Below, one piece after another: positions 1 through 6,923 of a DNA stretch of 11,530 bases. The position numbers were made by a program, and so were the translations under genes. Numbering within the stretch: the stretch's first letter is position 1; the number at the start of each line of letters is the position of its first letter. The stretch is from assembly GCA_018725485.1 (NCBI GenBank), contig QLUP01000020.1, forward strand, positions 1 to 11,530. Reading direction: 5' to 3'. The DNA is from Candidatus Lithacetigena glycinireducens. Its GTDB lineage: Bacteria; Coprothermobacterota; HKB111. Under the pieces are notes generated by a model. The model had not been told where the DNA came from and did no database searches. It worked only from the letters and a program-made list of their open reading frames with translations.

Positions 1-1
1 A

Positions 2-877
2 GAAGTACAGGAATTCCTGCATACAGCTTCGCTTTTGAAAATGATGAAGAGAAGCGGTATTTCACATACTCTTTTAACAGGTAAAACCCTGGGTATGATA
101 TTTGAGAAACCATCTACCCGTACCCGGGTCTCCTTTGAAGTGGCCACTTTTGAATTGGGAGGACATGCCCTTTATTTGGGAGCCCAGGACTTGCAATTAA
201 AACGCGGAGAAACTATTGGCGACACTGCCCAAACACTATCTCGCTATTTAAGTGGAATCATGGGAAGGGTCTTTTCTCACCAAACACTGGTGGAGTTAGC
301 TCAATTTGCCCATATACCGGTTATCAATGGTTTATCCGACTTACACCACCCCTGCCAGGCGTTGGGTGATTTATTGACTATCAAAGAAAAGAAGGGTGGT
401 TTCAAAGGGATAAAACTAACCTACATAGGTGACGGTAATAATGTTTGCAACTCCCTGCTAATTGGTGGAGCTAAAGTCGGTTTAAATGTTTCTGTAGCTG
501 CTCCTCCTGGTTATGAACCTCCAAAAGGGATTATTGAACAGGCTAACTTAATCGCTAAAACCACCGGTTCGGTCATTGAAATAACCAATGACCTAAGCCA
601 GGCTATTAAAAATGCTGATGCAATTTACACAGATGTTTGGGCAAGTATGGGGCAGGAAAGTGAAACCGAAGCCAGAAAAAAGATATTCCTGACATACCAG
701 GTAAATATGAAGCTTTTGTCTTTTACTACTCCTGAGGTTATCGTACTTCATTGCCTTCCAGCTCACCGTGGTGAAGAAATAACTGATGAGGTTATGGATG
801 GCATTCATTCAGCTGTCTTTGACCAGGCTGAAAACAGGTTACACGCCCAGAAGGCAGTATTGGCACTATTGCTATAG
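2..877 (+). CDS. argF: Ornithine carbamoyltransferase, 5' end cut by window edge
   Basis: Transfers the carbamoyl group of carbamoyl phosphate to ornithine, giving citrulline (arginine synthesis, or the reverse direction in catabolism); cytoplasmic. The frame is open from base 2, with residues EVQEFLHTASLLK before the first possible internal start (TTG at 35), and these fit the family's N-terminal helix. The true start therefore lies left of the window, probably about 15-20 codons away. Visible motifs are the carbamoyl phosphate loop FEKPSTRTR, then HPCQALGDLLTI, GDGNNVCNSLL, the ornithine-side DVWASMGQE, and HCLPAHRGEE (bases 749-778) with the catalytic Cys. The SMG motif favours ornithine over other carbamoyl acceptors. 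The inferred full length of about 310 residues resembles biosynthetic ArgF. However, the next gene is carbamate kinase, which usually accompanies catabolic ArcB, so the physiological direction is open. The family is certain; the choice of argF over arcB is inference. Confidence 0.93.
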   Translation, partial: EVQEFLHTASLLKMMKRSGISHTLLTGKTLGMIFEKPSTRTRVSFEVATFELGGHALYLGAQDLQLKRGETIGDTAQTLSRYLSGIMGRVFSHQTLVELAQFAHIPVINGLSDLHHPCQALGDLLTIKEKKGGFKGIKLTYIGDGNNVCNSLLIGGAKVGLNVSVAAPPGYEPPKGIIEQANLIAKTTGSVIEITNDLSQAIKNADAIYTDVWASMGQESETEARKKIFLTYQVNMKLLSFTTPEVIVLHCLPAHRGEEITDEVMDGIHSAVFDQAENRLHAQKAVLALLL

Positions 878-880
878 AGG
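876..880 (+). promoter_or_regulatory. Ribosome binding site deciding the carbamate kinase start
   Basis: AGAGG lies five bases before the ATG at 886 and overlaps the last base of the upstream stop codon. The alternative GTG at 880 sits inside this site and has no purine-rich stretch before it. The ATG is therefore preferred. Confidence 0.5.
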
Positions 881-885
881 TGCAA

Positions 886-1839
886 ATGATTAACGGTAAA
901 AATACCGTGGTTATTGCCCTCGGTGGCAATGCCATTTTACAGGCTAACGACAGGGGAACCCTGGAAGAACAATATCGCAACCTCAAGGAAACTGTTCATC
1001 ACATAATGCCCTTCCTGATGAGAGAGGATATAAAGGTGGTGGTTACCCATGGAAATGGACCACAGGTAGGCAACGCCCTTCTTAGATCTGAAATCAGTAA
1101 AAATATTATCCCTCCTCACACCCTTGATGTCTGCGGAGCTGAAACTCAGGGAAGCATAGGTTATATGGTTGCCCAGACTATTCAGGAAGAATTTTATAAA
1201 ATCAATATTCCCCGGGTGGTGGTTTCCGTGGTAACCCGCACTCTGGTGAGCACAGACGACCCGGCTTTCCAAAATCCAACCAAATATATCGGACCTTTTT
1301 ACTCTGAAAATGAAGCCAAAAAACTTGCTGAGGAAAAAGGCTGGATAGTTAAGGAGGATTCAGGTAGGGGCTGGAGAAGGGTAGTTCCTTCACCTATACC
1401 ACAGGAAATTGTTGAATACAGGGCTATCTATGACCTGGTAAACCATGGTCACTTAGTGGTTTCTACTGGTGGTGGTGGCATTCCCGTGGTAAAAAGAGAC
1501 GAACGACTGGAAGGTATTGAAGCGGTAATAGATAAAGATTTAGCCTCAGCGGTATTAGCTACCGAGCTTAAAGCCAGGCAGTTTATAATCCTTACCGGTG
1601 TGTCCCAGGTGTCAATTAATTTTGGAAAACCCGATGAAATGAAGTTGACATCACTAACCCTGGAAGAAGCCCAAAAATATCATTCTGAAGGCCAATTTCC
1701 CCCAGGAAGCATGGGGCCAAAAATAGCCTCAGCTATTAAATACCTGGAAGCTACTGATGGTGAAGTCTTGATTACCTCCTCAGAAGCCTTATACCCTGCT
1801 TTAAAAGGAGAGGATGGAACCTGGATTAGTAGAGGTTAA
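886..1839 (+). CDS. arcC: Carbamate kinase
   Basis: Catalyses reversible phosphoryl transfer between carbamoyl phosphate + ADP and carbamate + ATP; cytoplasmic, amino acid kinase fold. From the ATG at 886 the protein has 317 residues, the usual family size. Visible motifs are IALGGNAI (about residues 10-17), VVTHGNGPQVGNALLRSE (52-69), the STGGGGIPVV loop (193-202), VIDKDLASAVLA (214-225) with the conserved Lys of the nucleotide site, LTGVSQVSINFG, and GSMGPKIASAIKYLE (274-288). An in-frame GTG at 880 would add two residues, but the ribosome binding site fits the ATG better. Only 8 bases separate it from the carbamoyltransferase stop, so the two are almost certainly co-transcribed. Together they could convert citrulline to ornithine and ATP, or supply carbamoyl phosphate. 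No arginine deiminase is visible in the window. The family call is firm. Confidence 0.96.
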   Translation: MINGKNTVVIALGGNAILQANDRGTLEEQYRNLKETVHHIMPFLMREDIKVVVTHGNGPQVGNALLRSEISKNIIPPHTLDVCGAETQGSIGYMVAQTIQEEFYKINIPRVVVSVVTRTLVSTDDPAFQNPTKYIGPFYSENEAKKLAEEKGWIVKEDSGRGWRRVVPSPIPQEIVEYRAIYDLVNHGHLVVSTGGGGIPVVKRDERLEGIEAVIDKDLASAVLATELKARQFIILTGVSQVSINFGKPDEMKLTSLTLEEAQKYHSEGQFPPGSMGPKIASAIKYLEATDGEVLITSSEALYPALKGEDGTWISRG

Positions 1840-1866
1840 TTTTATTTATTAAGAAGGCGAAATTCA

Positions 1867-2268
1867 TTGGATAGAGAAATTACTATTGACGATGAAGAGT
1901 TTATGAGTGTAGCCATCAGTATTTTTGATGGCCTAAAATCATTCTTTGGTGGGAAACTCCAAAACATTGTATTGGTGGTGGAAGATCAACCTTCCGAAGA
2001 GCAATTACAGAGTTTAAACATAAAGAACAACCAACAACTTTTAGGACTTTACCAGGGATGCCCCTATTCCAACCGGGGAGTGAGATATAATCTCGTAGCT
2101 CCCGACAAGATAGTGCTATTTAAAAATAATATTGAACAGCGAGCTAAATCTAAGGAGGAGATCCCAGATATTATTGAAAAGGTTTTGATACATGAAATTG
2201 GTCATTACTTAGGTTTAGGTGAACAAAAATTAAGATTGTTAGAAAAGAAAAATAAGGTCAGGTTTTGA
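1867..2268 (+). CDS. Zincin-like metallopeptidase family protein (Zincin_1 / DUF1025 type)
   Basis: A 133-residue predicted zinc protein with no signal peptide or membrane segment, so probably cytoplasmic. The zinc motif HEIGHYLGLGE has H109, E110 and H113, with E119 as candidate third ligand, six residues beyond H113. The preceding body matches the conserved family pattern from memory: LVVEDQPSEEQL (residues 36-47), LLGLYQGCPYSNRGV (58-72) and PDKIVLFKNNIE (79-90). Members are small, and their substrate is generally unknown. The start is a TTG at 1867 with AGAAGG nine bases upstream. The only in-frame ATG (1903) would remove part of the N-terminal helix, and the upstream gene's stop (1837-1839) is in this same frame. 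It lies 27 bases after carbamate kinase and overlaps guaA by four bases, so it is probably in the same operon. Family is confident; proteolytic activity is not shown by sequence alone. Confidence 0.85.
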   Translation: MDREITIDDEEFMSVAISIFDGLKSFFGGKLQNIVLVVEDQPSEEQLQSLNIKNNQQLLGLYQGCPYSNRGVRYNLVAPDKIVLFKNNIEQRAKSKEEIPDIIEKVLIHEIGHYLGLGEQKLRLLEKKNKVRF

Positions 2269-3812
2269 CAGGCATGGTAATAGTAATTGATTTTGGCTCT
2301 CAATACACCCAGCTTATAGTCAGAAAGATAAGAGAGTTGGGCTTTCGCTCGGAGATATTACCTTTTAACACCCCCATAGAAGAAATAATAAATAAAAAAC
2401 CCGGGGCAATAATTCTTTCTGGTGGTCCCCGAAGCGTAACCGAAAAAAATGCTCCAACCATTAATCCACTTATCTGGACCTTAGGCATTCCCCTGTTGGG
2501 CATTTGCTATGGTATGCAGTTAATAAGCCAACAGTTTGGAGGAAAGGTGGCTTCTTCTCCCACCAAAGAATATGGCTCTTCTTTACTGGTTTTGAACAAG
2601 TATTTGCATGATGAAAGCCCCTTATTTAAAGATGTACCCTCGCAAGATACTGTCTGGATGAGCCATGGTGATTATATCTCTTCACTACCATCTTCTTTCA
2701 CCGCCTATGCTTCTACTGAATCCTGTCCTTTCGCTGCTATGGGAAATCCGGAAAAAAGAATCTATGGTGTGCAGTTCCACCCTGAAGTTACCCATACCCA
2801 TTCAGGGAAGAAAATTCTTCATAACTTCCTATCGGTTGTCGCTGGATTAAAGCCTGATTGGAGTATTAAGTCCTATCTGGAAGAAATAACATCTTCTATA
2901 AAAGCCTTCGTGGGCGAGGGAAAAGTCATAGTTGCCCTTAGCGGGGGAGTAGATTCCACCATAATGATAACCTTACTTAGCAAAACCCTGCCCGGTCAAA
3001 TTTATCCCATATTTATTGACCACGGGCTTCTTAGATTCCAGGAAGCGGATGAAGTTTTGCAGGCACTGGCTAAGCTTGGTATACCCGTTAACTTAGTAAA
3101 CGCTCAGGATAGGTTCTTTAAAGCCCTTAAAAAAGTTAAAGATGGAGAAAAAAAGAGAAAAATCATGGGCAGAGAGTTCATCATGGTTCTGGAAGCTGAA
3201 GCACAGAAAATACCTGGAGTAACCCACCTTGCCCAGGGTACTATCTATCCCGATGTAATTGAAAGCGCAGTTTCAGTAAGCGGTTTAGCTGCTAAAATAA
3301 AAACCCACCATAATGTTGGTGGTCTCCCCAAAAGGTTAAGATTAAAGCTGGTTGAACCCCTGAGGTACTTGTTTAAAGACGAGGTCAGGGAGTTAGGCAA
3401 ATTATTAGGACTTCCCCTTAGCATCATAGAAAGAAGACCTTTTCCAGGACCTGGCCTGGCAGTGAGAATGCTGGGAGAAGTAACTATGGATAGGGCTAAC
3501 AAGCTTAGAATGGTTGACGAGATATTTAGAGATGAGCTAAAGAAATGGGAGGGCTATAAAAACATCTGGCAGGCTTTTGCAGTTCTTACCGGTGTAAAAA
3601 CGGTGGGGGTAAAGGGTGATGAAAGAAGTTATGAAGAACTAGTAGCCATCAGGGCTGTTTCCTCAACCGATGGAATGACTGCCGATTGGATAGAAATTCC
3701 TCCTGCTGTTTTAAGAAAAATATCTGAAAGAATAACCCGCGAGGTAGCTGGTGTTAACCGGGTGGTTTATGACATCACCACCAAACCGCCCTCTACTATT
3801 GAATGGGAATAA
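2265..3812 (+). CDS. guaA: GMP synthase (glutamine-hydrolysing)
   Basis: Converts XMP to GMP using ATP and glutamine, the last step of guanine nucleotide synthesis; a cytoplasmic dimer. At 515 residues it is the standard single-chain bacterial form. The N-terminal class I glutamine amidotransferase has nucleophile C81 in GICYGMQLI and the FHPE pair H172/E174. The ATP pyrophosphatase domain follows, with P-loop SGGVDS at 226-231 and the lid region GLLRFQEADEVL. The C-terminal dimerisation domain has RPFPGPGLAVR and ends TTKPPSTIEWE, the canonical terminus. The start is uncertain. TTG at 2265 overlaps the metallopeptidase stop as TTGA and has AAGGT about six bases upstream. ATG at 2274 would lose three residues and has poorer spacing. 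Both leave the VIVIDFGSQYT start of the domain intact. The overlap suggests translational coupling. All key residues I looked for are present. Confidence 0.97.
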   Translation: MTGMVIVIDFGSQYTQLIVRKIRELGFRSEILPFNTPIEEIINKKPGAIILSGGPRSVTEKNAPTINPLIWTLGIPLLGICYGMQLISQQFGGKVASSPTKEYGSSLLVLNKYLHDESPLFKDVPSQDTVWMSHGDYISSLPSSFTAYASTESCPFAAMGNPEKRIYGVQFHPEVTHTHSGKKILHNFLSVVAGLKPDWSIKSYLEEITSSIKAFVGEGKVIVALSGGVDSTIMITLLSKTLPGQIYPIFIDHGLLRFQEADEVLQALAKLGIPVNLVNAQDRFFKALKKVKDGEKKRKIMGREFIMVLEAEAQKIPGVTHLAQGTIYPDVIESAVSVSGLAAKIKTHHNVGGLPKRLRLKLVEPLRYLFKDEVRELGKLLGLPLSIIERRPFPGPGLAVRMLGEVTMDRANKLRMVDEIFRDELKKWEGYKNIWQAFAVLTGVKTVGVKGDERSYEELVAIRAVSSTDGMTADWIEIPPAVLRKISERITREVAGVNRVVYDITTKPPSTIEWE

Positions 3813-3843
3813 ATTACTTTCCCATCCTTCTTTCTCTTTTTTG
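3803..3843 (+). terminator. Weak candidate terminator at the guaA/uppS convergent junction
   Basis: ATGGGAA (3803-3809) and TTCCCAT (3819-3825) form a perfect 7-bp stem with a 9-base loop. It is followed on the + strand by a pyrimidine-rich run ending in six T (up to about 3841). The hairpin spans both stop codons. The stem is short and the T run starts late, so efficiency would be low. On the - strand no T tract follows. Confidence 0.3.
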
Positions 3844-4503
3844 GTAGTCTTCTAATACTTTTTTTAACTCCTCAAGACTAAAATCAGGAAAATAGCAGGG
3901 TAGAAAAAACAGCTCAGCATAGGCTATCTGAAACAATAAAAAGTTACTTATCCTCATTTCTCCCGAAGTCCTTATTAATATATCTACTGGTGGACTTAAG
4001 TGAGTATCCAGACAGGAATAAAACACCTCTTCGGTTATAGCGCTGGCTTGAAGTTGCCCCTGTAAAACCTTTTCCACTACTTTCCTGCTGGCTCGGACGA
4101 TTTCGTCTTTACTTCCATAATCAACCGCCAGGTTCAAAATAAGCCCCTGATTATTCTGGGTCATTTTTTCACTTTTATCTATGGCCAATGCTAATGATGA
4201 AGGAATGCGGTCCTTTCTACCTATATGAACAAGTTTTACCTTTTCTTTATGCAGGTTTTCTATTTCTTGGTTAATAATTTGTTCAGCCAATCGCATCAGG
4301 TAAGACACCTCTTCCCTGCTTCTATTCCAATTTTCGGTTGAGAAAAGGAAAAAGGTCATGCATTTGATCCCCAGGTCTAAACCGGTCCTTACCAGCTCTT
4401 TAACCCTGAGAAAACCCTGTTTGTGACCTTCAAAAGATGGCAAACCCCTCTCTTTTGCCCACCTTCGGTTTCCATCTACAATGAAGGCAATATGATTAAC
4501 CAT
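3814..4503 (-). CDS. uppS: Cis-prenyl diphosphate synthase (undecaprenyl diphosphate synthase family)
   Basis: Extends farnesyl (or similar) diphosphate with isopentenyl diphosphate in cis to make the polyprenyl carrier for cell wall glycans; acts at the inner face of the membrane. In 229 residues it shows the family blocks in order: AFIVDGNRRWAK (6-17) with catalytic D10, FFLFSTENWNRS (51-62), NLAVDYGSKDEI (124-135, usually a GGRDEI-like sequence), and the pyrophosphate-binding RTSGEMRISNFLLFQ (178-192) followed by E198. It is somewhat short because almost nothing precedes the first motif. Chain length of the product cannot be read from sequence, so undecaprenyl is an assumption. ATG at 4503 is 18 bases after the nrdJ stop and in the same frame, with no recognisable ribosome binding site between them. 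Translation may depend on reinitiation or coupling. It is last in the leftward gene block. Confidence 0.92.
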   Translation of the reverse strand: MVNHIAFIVDGNRRWAKERGLPSFEGHKQGFLRVKELVRTGLDLGIKCMTFFLFSTENWNRSREEVSYLMRLAEQIINQEIENLHKEKVKLVHIGRKDRIPSSLALAIDKSEKMTQNNQGLILNLAVDYGSKDEIVRASRKVVEKVLQGQLQASAITEEVFYSCLDTHLSPPVDILIRTSGEMRISNFLLFQIAYAELFFLPCYFPDFSLEELKKVLEDYQKRERRMGK

Positions 4504-4521
4504 AATAATCAGGTTATGGTG

Positions 4522-6873
4522 TTAAGAGCATTTGGTCCAACCGCAGTTATAACAGGTCGGACAACCCTCCTGATAAGAAAGGGGGTCAGAGCATTCCGGA
4601 CAAAACTTCACGCCCCTCCCTTCAAGTTGAGCCTGTCCCCTTTCCTTCCCATATACTGCTATTACTGTTTCTATCCCGCTCTCTTTTTTTCCGTTTTCTT
4701 CTATCTTTTTATATTTATCTTCGCCATCGTCTTTATTTAGTGGTTCAAAAGTCAAAACCGGAGAAATAAGGGTGGGCGTATGATTTTGCCGATTGTGATT
4801 CTCACGAGAGATTATTTCTTTAAGAGCCCTGCTTATGCCATTAGCCACCGACCTCAAACCATCTGGAGAAAGCTTATAAGTAACCGGACACAGTGGATTA
4901 TCTAATTGGTCGGTAATTACCTCTATAGGGATGCCATACTGAAGAGAAATAGAAGTTAAACGGGCTATAGCCTCCAGTTCAGCTGGAGCACCAGCACCTG
5001 ATAGGCTGGCGAAAACTTCTACAGGTTTACAATTTTCATCAAGGTTGACCGTTACATAAAGAGATGAGTCTTCTGCTGACCTGTATTTCCTGGTAAAACC
5101 CCTGAGAATTCGTGGTCTTTCGGGAAATATTCTCTTTAAGGGTTTTTTATCGCTCTCTTCGACTGCCCTGGGTGCCATAAGCACCTGGGTATCTAATGAA
5201 CCATCACGATAAATGGTTACGCCTTTACACCCTTCCTGATAGGCCAATAAGTATATTTTCTTAACATCTTCAACAGTGGCGTTCCTCGGTAAGTTCACCG
5301 TCTTAGAGATAGAGTTATGTATGTAGGTTTGCCAGGCACCTTGCATTTTTACATGCCATTCTGAATCAATATCATAAGATACAGGAAAACATTTCTTAAG
5401 TTCTTCAGGAGCGTTTTCCACCTTCCTCAAAGACCCGCCTTGGTTTATTATCTGTTCAACTAATAAATCGGCGTCATAACCTTTTAGCTCAGCATCTTCC
5501 ACCAAAGTAGGAACTATTTCGTTAAAATCACCAGCGGTGATTGACCTCTTGTAAGCCAGAGCAAAGAAAGGCTCCACCCCACCCGCCACCCCTGCCAGAA
5601 TAGATAGGGAACCGGTGGGAGCCACCGTGGTAGTAGCTGCATTTCTCATTAACCTTCCCTCAGTTTTCCAGCGCGATTTTTCGTAAGCCGGAAAGGGTCC
5701 CCTTAATTTCGCTAACTCTGTAGAAGCATCTGCGGAAGTTTCACTCAGGTAACGAGAGATTTTCTTAGCTTCTTCAATAGCTTCCTCACTATCATAGGGA
5801 AGACCTAATAAAGAAAGCGCATCTGCCCAACCCATCACTCCCAGGCCAATTCTACGGTTTTTCTGAGTTTTCTCTTTAATAGCTTCCACGGGATATTTAT
5901 TTACTTCAATTACATTATCAAGAAAGTGAACGGCCTCAAAAATAGTTTTTTTGAATAGTTCAAAGTCCCAATGGTAAGATCCATTTTCCCTTTTTAACAT
6001 GGCTTTGAGGTTAATACTACCAAGATTGCAGGAATCGTAAGGAGCCAGGAACTGCTCTCCACAGGGGTTGGTGCTCTCTATTTCCTCTCCATCCACCGGG
6101 TCTAAAGATTTTGCACGATCAATAAATAATACCCCGGGGTCCCCAGTTTCCCAGGCACGAGTAGCTATCCGGTTAAACACTTCATTGGCATCAAGATGTG
6201 CTTTAATTTCACCGGTTTGGGGGTCAACCAGCGGATAGGAAGAAGAGTTAAATAAAGCCTCCATAAAATCACCTGTGATACCTACTGAAAGATTAAAATT
6301 ACGAAAAGTTTTTTTATCAGCTTTAGCGTCAATAAAAAGAAGAATATCCGGGTGGTCTATCCATAAAACCCCCATCATAGCTCCCCGCCTAACTCCACCT
6401 TGAGCTATAGTTTCACACATCACATCAAATACTCTCATAAAGGAGAGTGGACCGCTCGCAGGTTGCCCGGTGCTTTTAACTATAGAACCAACCGGTCTAA
6501 GGTGGGATAAAGACATTCCGATACCTCCACCGGTTTTCATAATTAAAGCCCCCTCTTTTACTGCCTGGAAAATTCCTTCTACAGAATCATCGACTTTTAT
6601 CACAAAGCAGGCTGATAACTGCCCCAAAGGCCTTCCAGCATTTATCAGGGTAGGTGTGTTAGGCAAAAACCTGAAAGAGGTTAGTAAGTCATAAAAAGAC
6701 TGTTCGGTCTCTTTTACCTCTTCTTCAGTTGCTCCAAACAGGGTATCAGCCGAAGCTATAAATTTTGCCACTCTCCTGAACATTTCCTCAGGAGTTTCTA
6801 CAATGTTTCCCTGATGGTCGCGAGCTAAGTATCTCTGTTCCAGAACTTTCTGGGCAACATGTCCAAATATCAT
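4522..6873 (-). CDS. nrdJ: Class II (adenosylcobalamin-dependent) ribonucleoside-diphosphate reductase
   Basis: Reduces ribonucleotides to deoxyribonucleotides using a thiyl radical generated from adenosylcobalamin, without oxygen; cytoplasmic. 783 residues. C89 (LSACFV) and C282 (CNLGS) are the expected redox pair, and C271 in NPCGEQ (269-274) the radical Cys with E273. C271 and C282 are 11 apart, as in characterised class II enzymes. Other family blocks are MKTGGGIGMSLSHLRP (112-127), GGVRRGAMMGV (159-169), VAPTGSLSILAG (417-428) and GCKGVTIYRDGSL (548-560). A TSCPD-like region follows at about 590-700, then a charged low-complexity linker (about 705-750). The tail has six Cys (758, 761, 771, 774, 777, 782), typical of zinc-binding or disulfide-relay NrdJ tails. 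No ATP-cone precedes the catalytic domain. ATG has AAAGGAG about seven bases upstream. No NrdR-like box or long leader (B12 riboswitch) precedes it. It lies 50 bases after glutamine synthetase. Confidence 0.96.
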   Translation of the reverse strand: MIFGHVAQKVLEQRYLARDHQGNIVETPEEMFRRVAKFIASADTLFGATEEEVKETEQSFYDLLTSFRFLPNTPTLINAGRPLGQLSACFVIKVDDSVEGIFQAVKEGALIMKTGGGIGMSLSHLRPVGSIVKSTGQPASGPLSFMRVFDVMCETIAQGGVRRGAMMGVLWIDHPDILLFIDAKADKKTFRNFNLSVGITGDFMEALFNSSSYPLVDPQTGEIKAHLDANEVFNRIATRAWETGDPGVLFIDRAKSLDPVDGEEIESTNPCGEQFLAPYDSCNLGSINLKAMLKRENGSYHWDFELFKKTIFEAVHFLDNVIEVNKYPVEAIKEKTQKNRRIGLGVMGWADALSLLGLPYDSEEAIEEAKKISRYLSETSADASTELAKLRGPFPAYEKSRWKTEGRLMRNAATTTVAPTGSLSILAGVAGGVEPFFALAYKRSITAGDFNEIVPTLVEDAELKGYDADLLVEQIINQGGSLRKVENAPEELKKCFPVSYDIDSEWHVKMQGAWQTYIHNSISKTVNLPRNATVEDVKKIYLLAYQEGCKGVTIYRDGSLDTQVLMAPRAVEESDKKPLKRIFPERPRILRGFTRKYRSAEDSSLYVTVNLDENCKPVEVFASLSGAGAPAELEAIARLTSISLQYGIPIEVITDQLDNPLCPVTYKLSPDGLRSVANGISRALKEIISRENHNRQNHTPTLISPVLTFEPLNKDDGEDKYKKIEENGKKESGIETVIAVYGKERGQAQLEGRGVKFCPECSDPLSYQEGCPTCYNCGWTKCS

Positions 6874-6909
6874 ATTTCTCTCCTTTCCGGGGTCTTGAGG
6901 TTCAATATA

Positions 6910-6915
6910 ATTATA
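6910..6915 (-). promoter_or_regulatory. Possible -10 element upstream of nrdJ
   Basis: On the - strand this reads TATAAT, 36 bases before the nrdJ ATG, in the short spacer after glutamine synthetase. I find no good -35 at normal spacing, and AT-rich spacers produce such hexamers by chance. nrdJ may simply be read from the upstream gene. Confidence 0.25.
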
Positions 6916-6923
6916 ACTTATCT

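Noticed and set aside
35-37. TTG at 35 as the true start of the carbamoyltransferase
   Set aside because: The frame stays open to the window edge and the residues before it fit the family's N-terminal helix, so the gene is cut by the window rather than starting here.
937-1272. Open reading frame of 111 residues on the - strand within carbamate kinase
   Set aside because: It is fully antisense to a conserved enzyme and shows no recognisable domain or ribosome binding site.
4423-4740. Open reading frame of 105 residues on the + strand opposite uppS and nrdJ
   Set aside because: It lies antisense to two well-supported genes, its translation is a hydrophobic Phe/Ile-rich run derived from the reverse strand of a low-complexity linker, and it has no family motif.
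6874-6923. Possible NrdR box or cobalamin riboswitch before nrdJ
   Set aside because: The spacer is only 50 bases, far too short for a B12 riboswitch, and I find no paired NrdR-like ACACTATATATAGTGT motifs.
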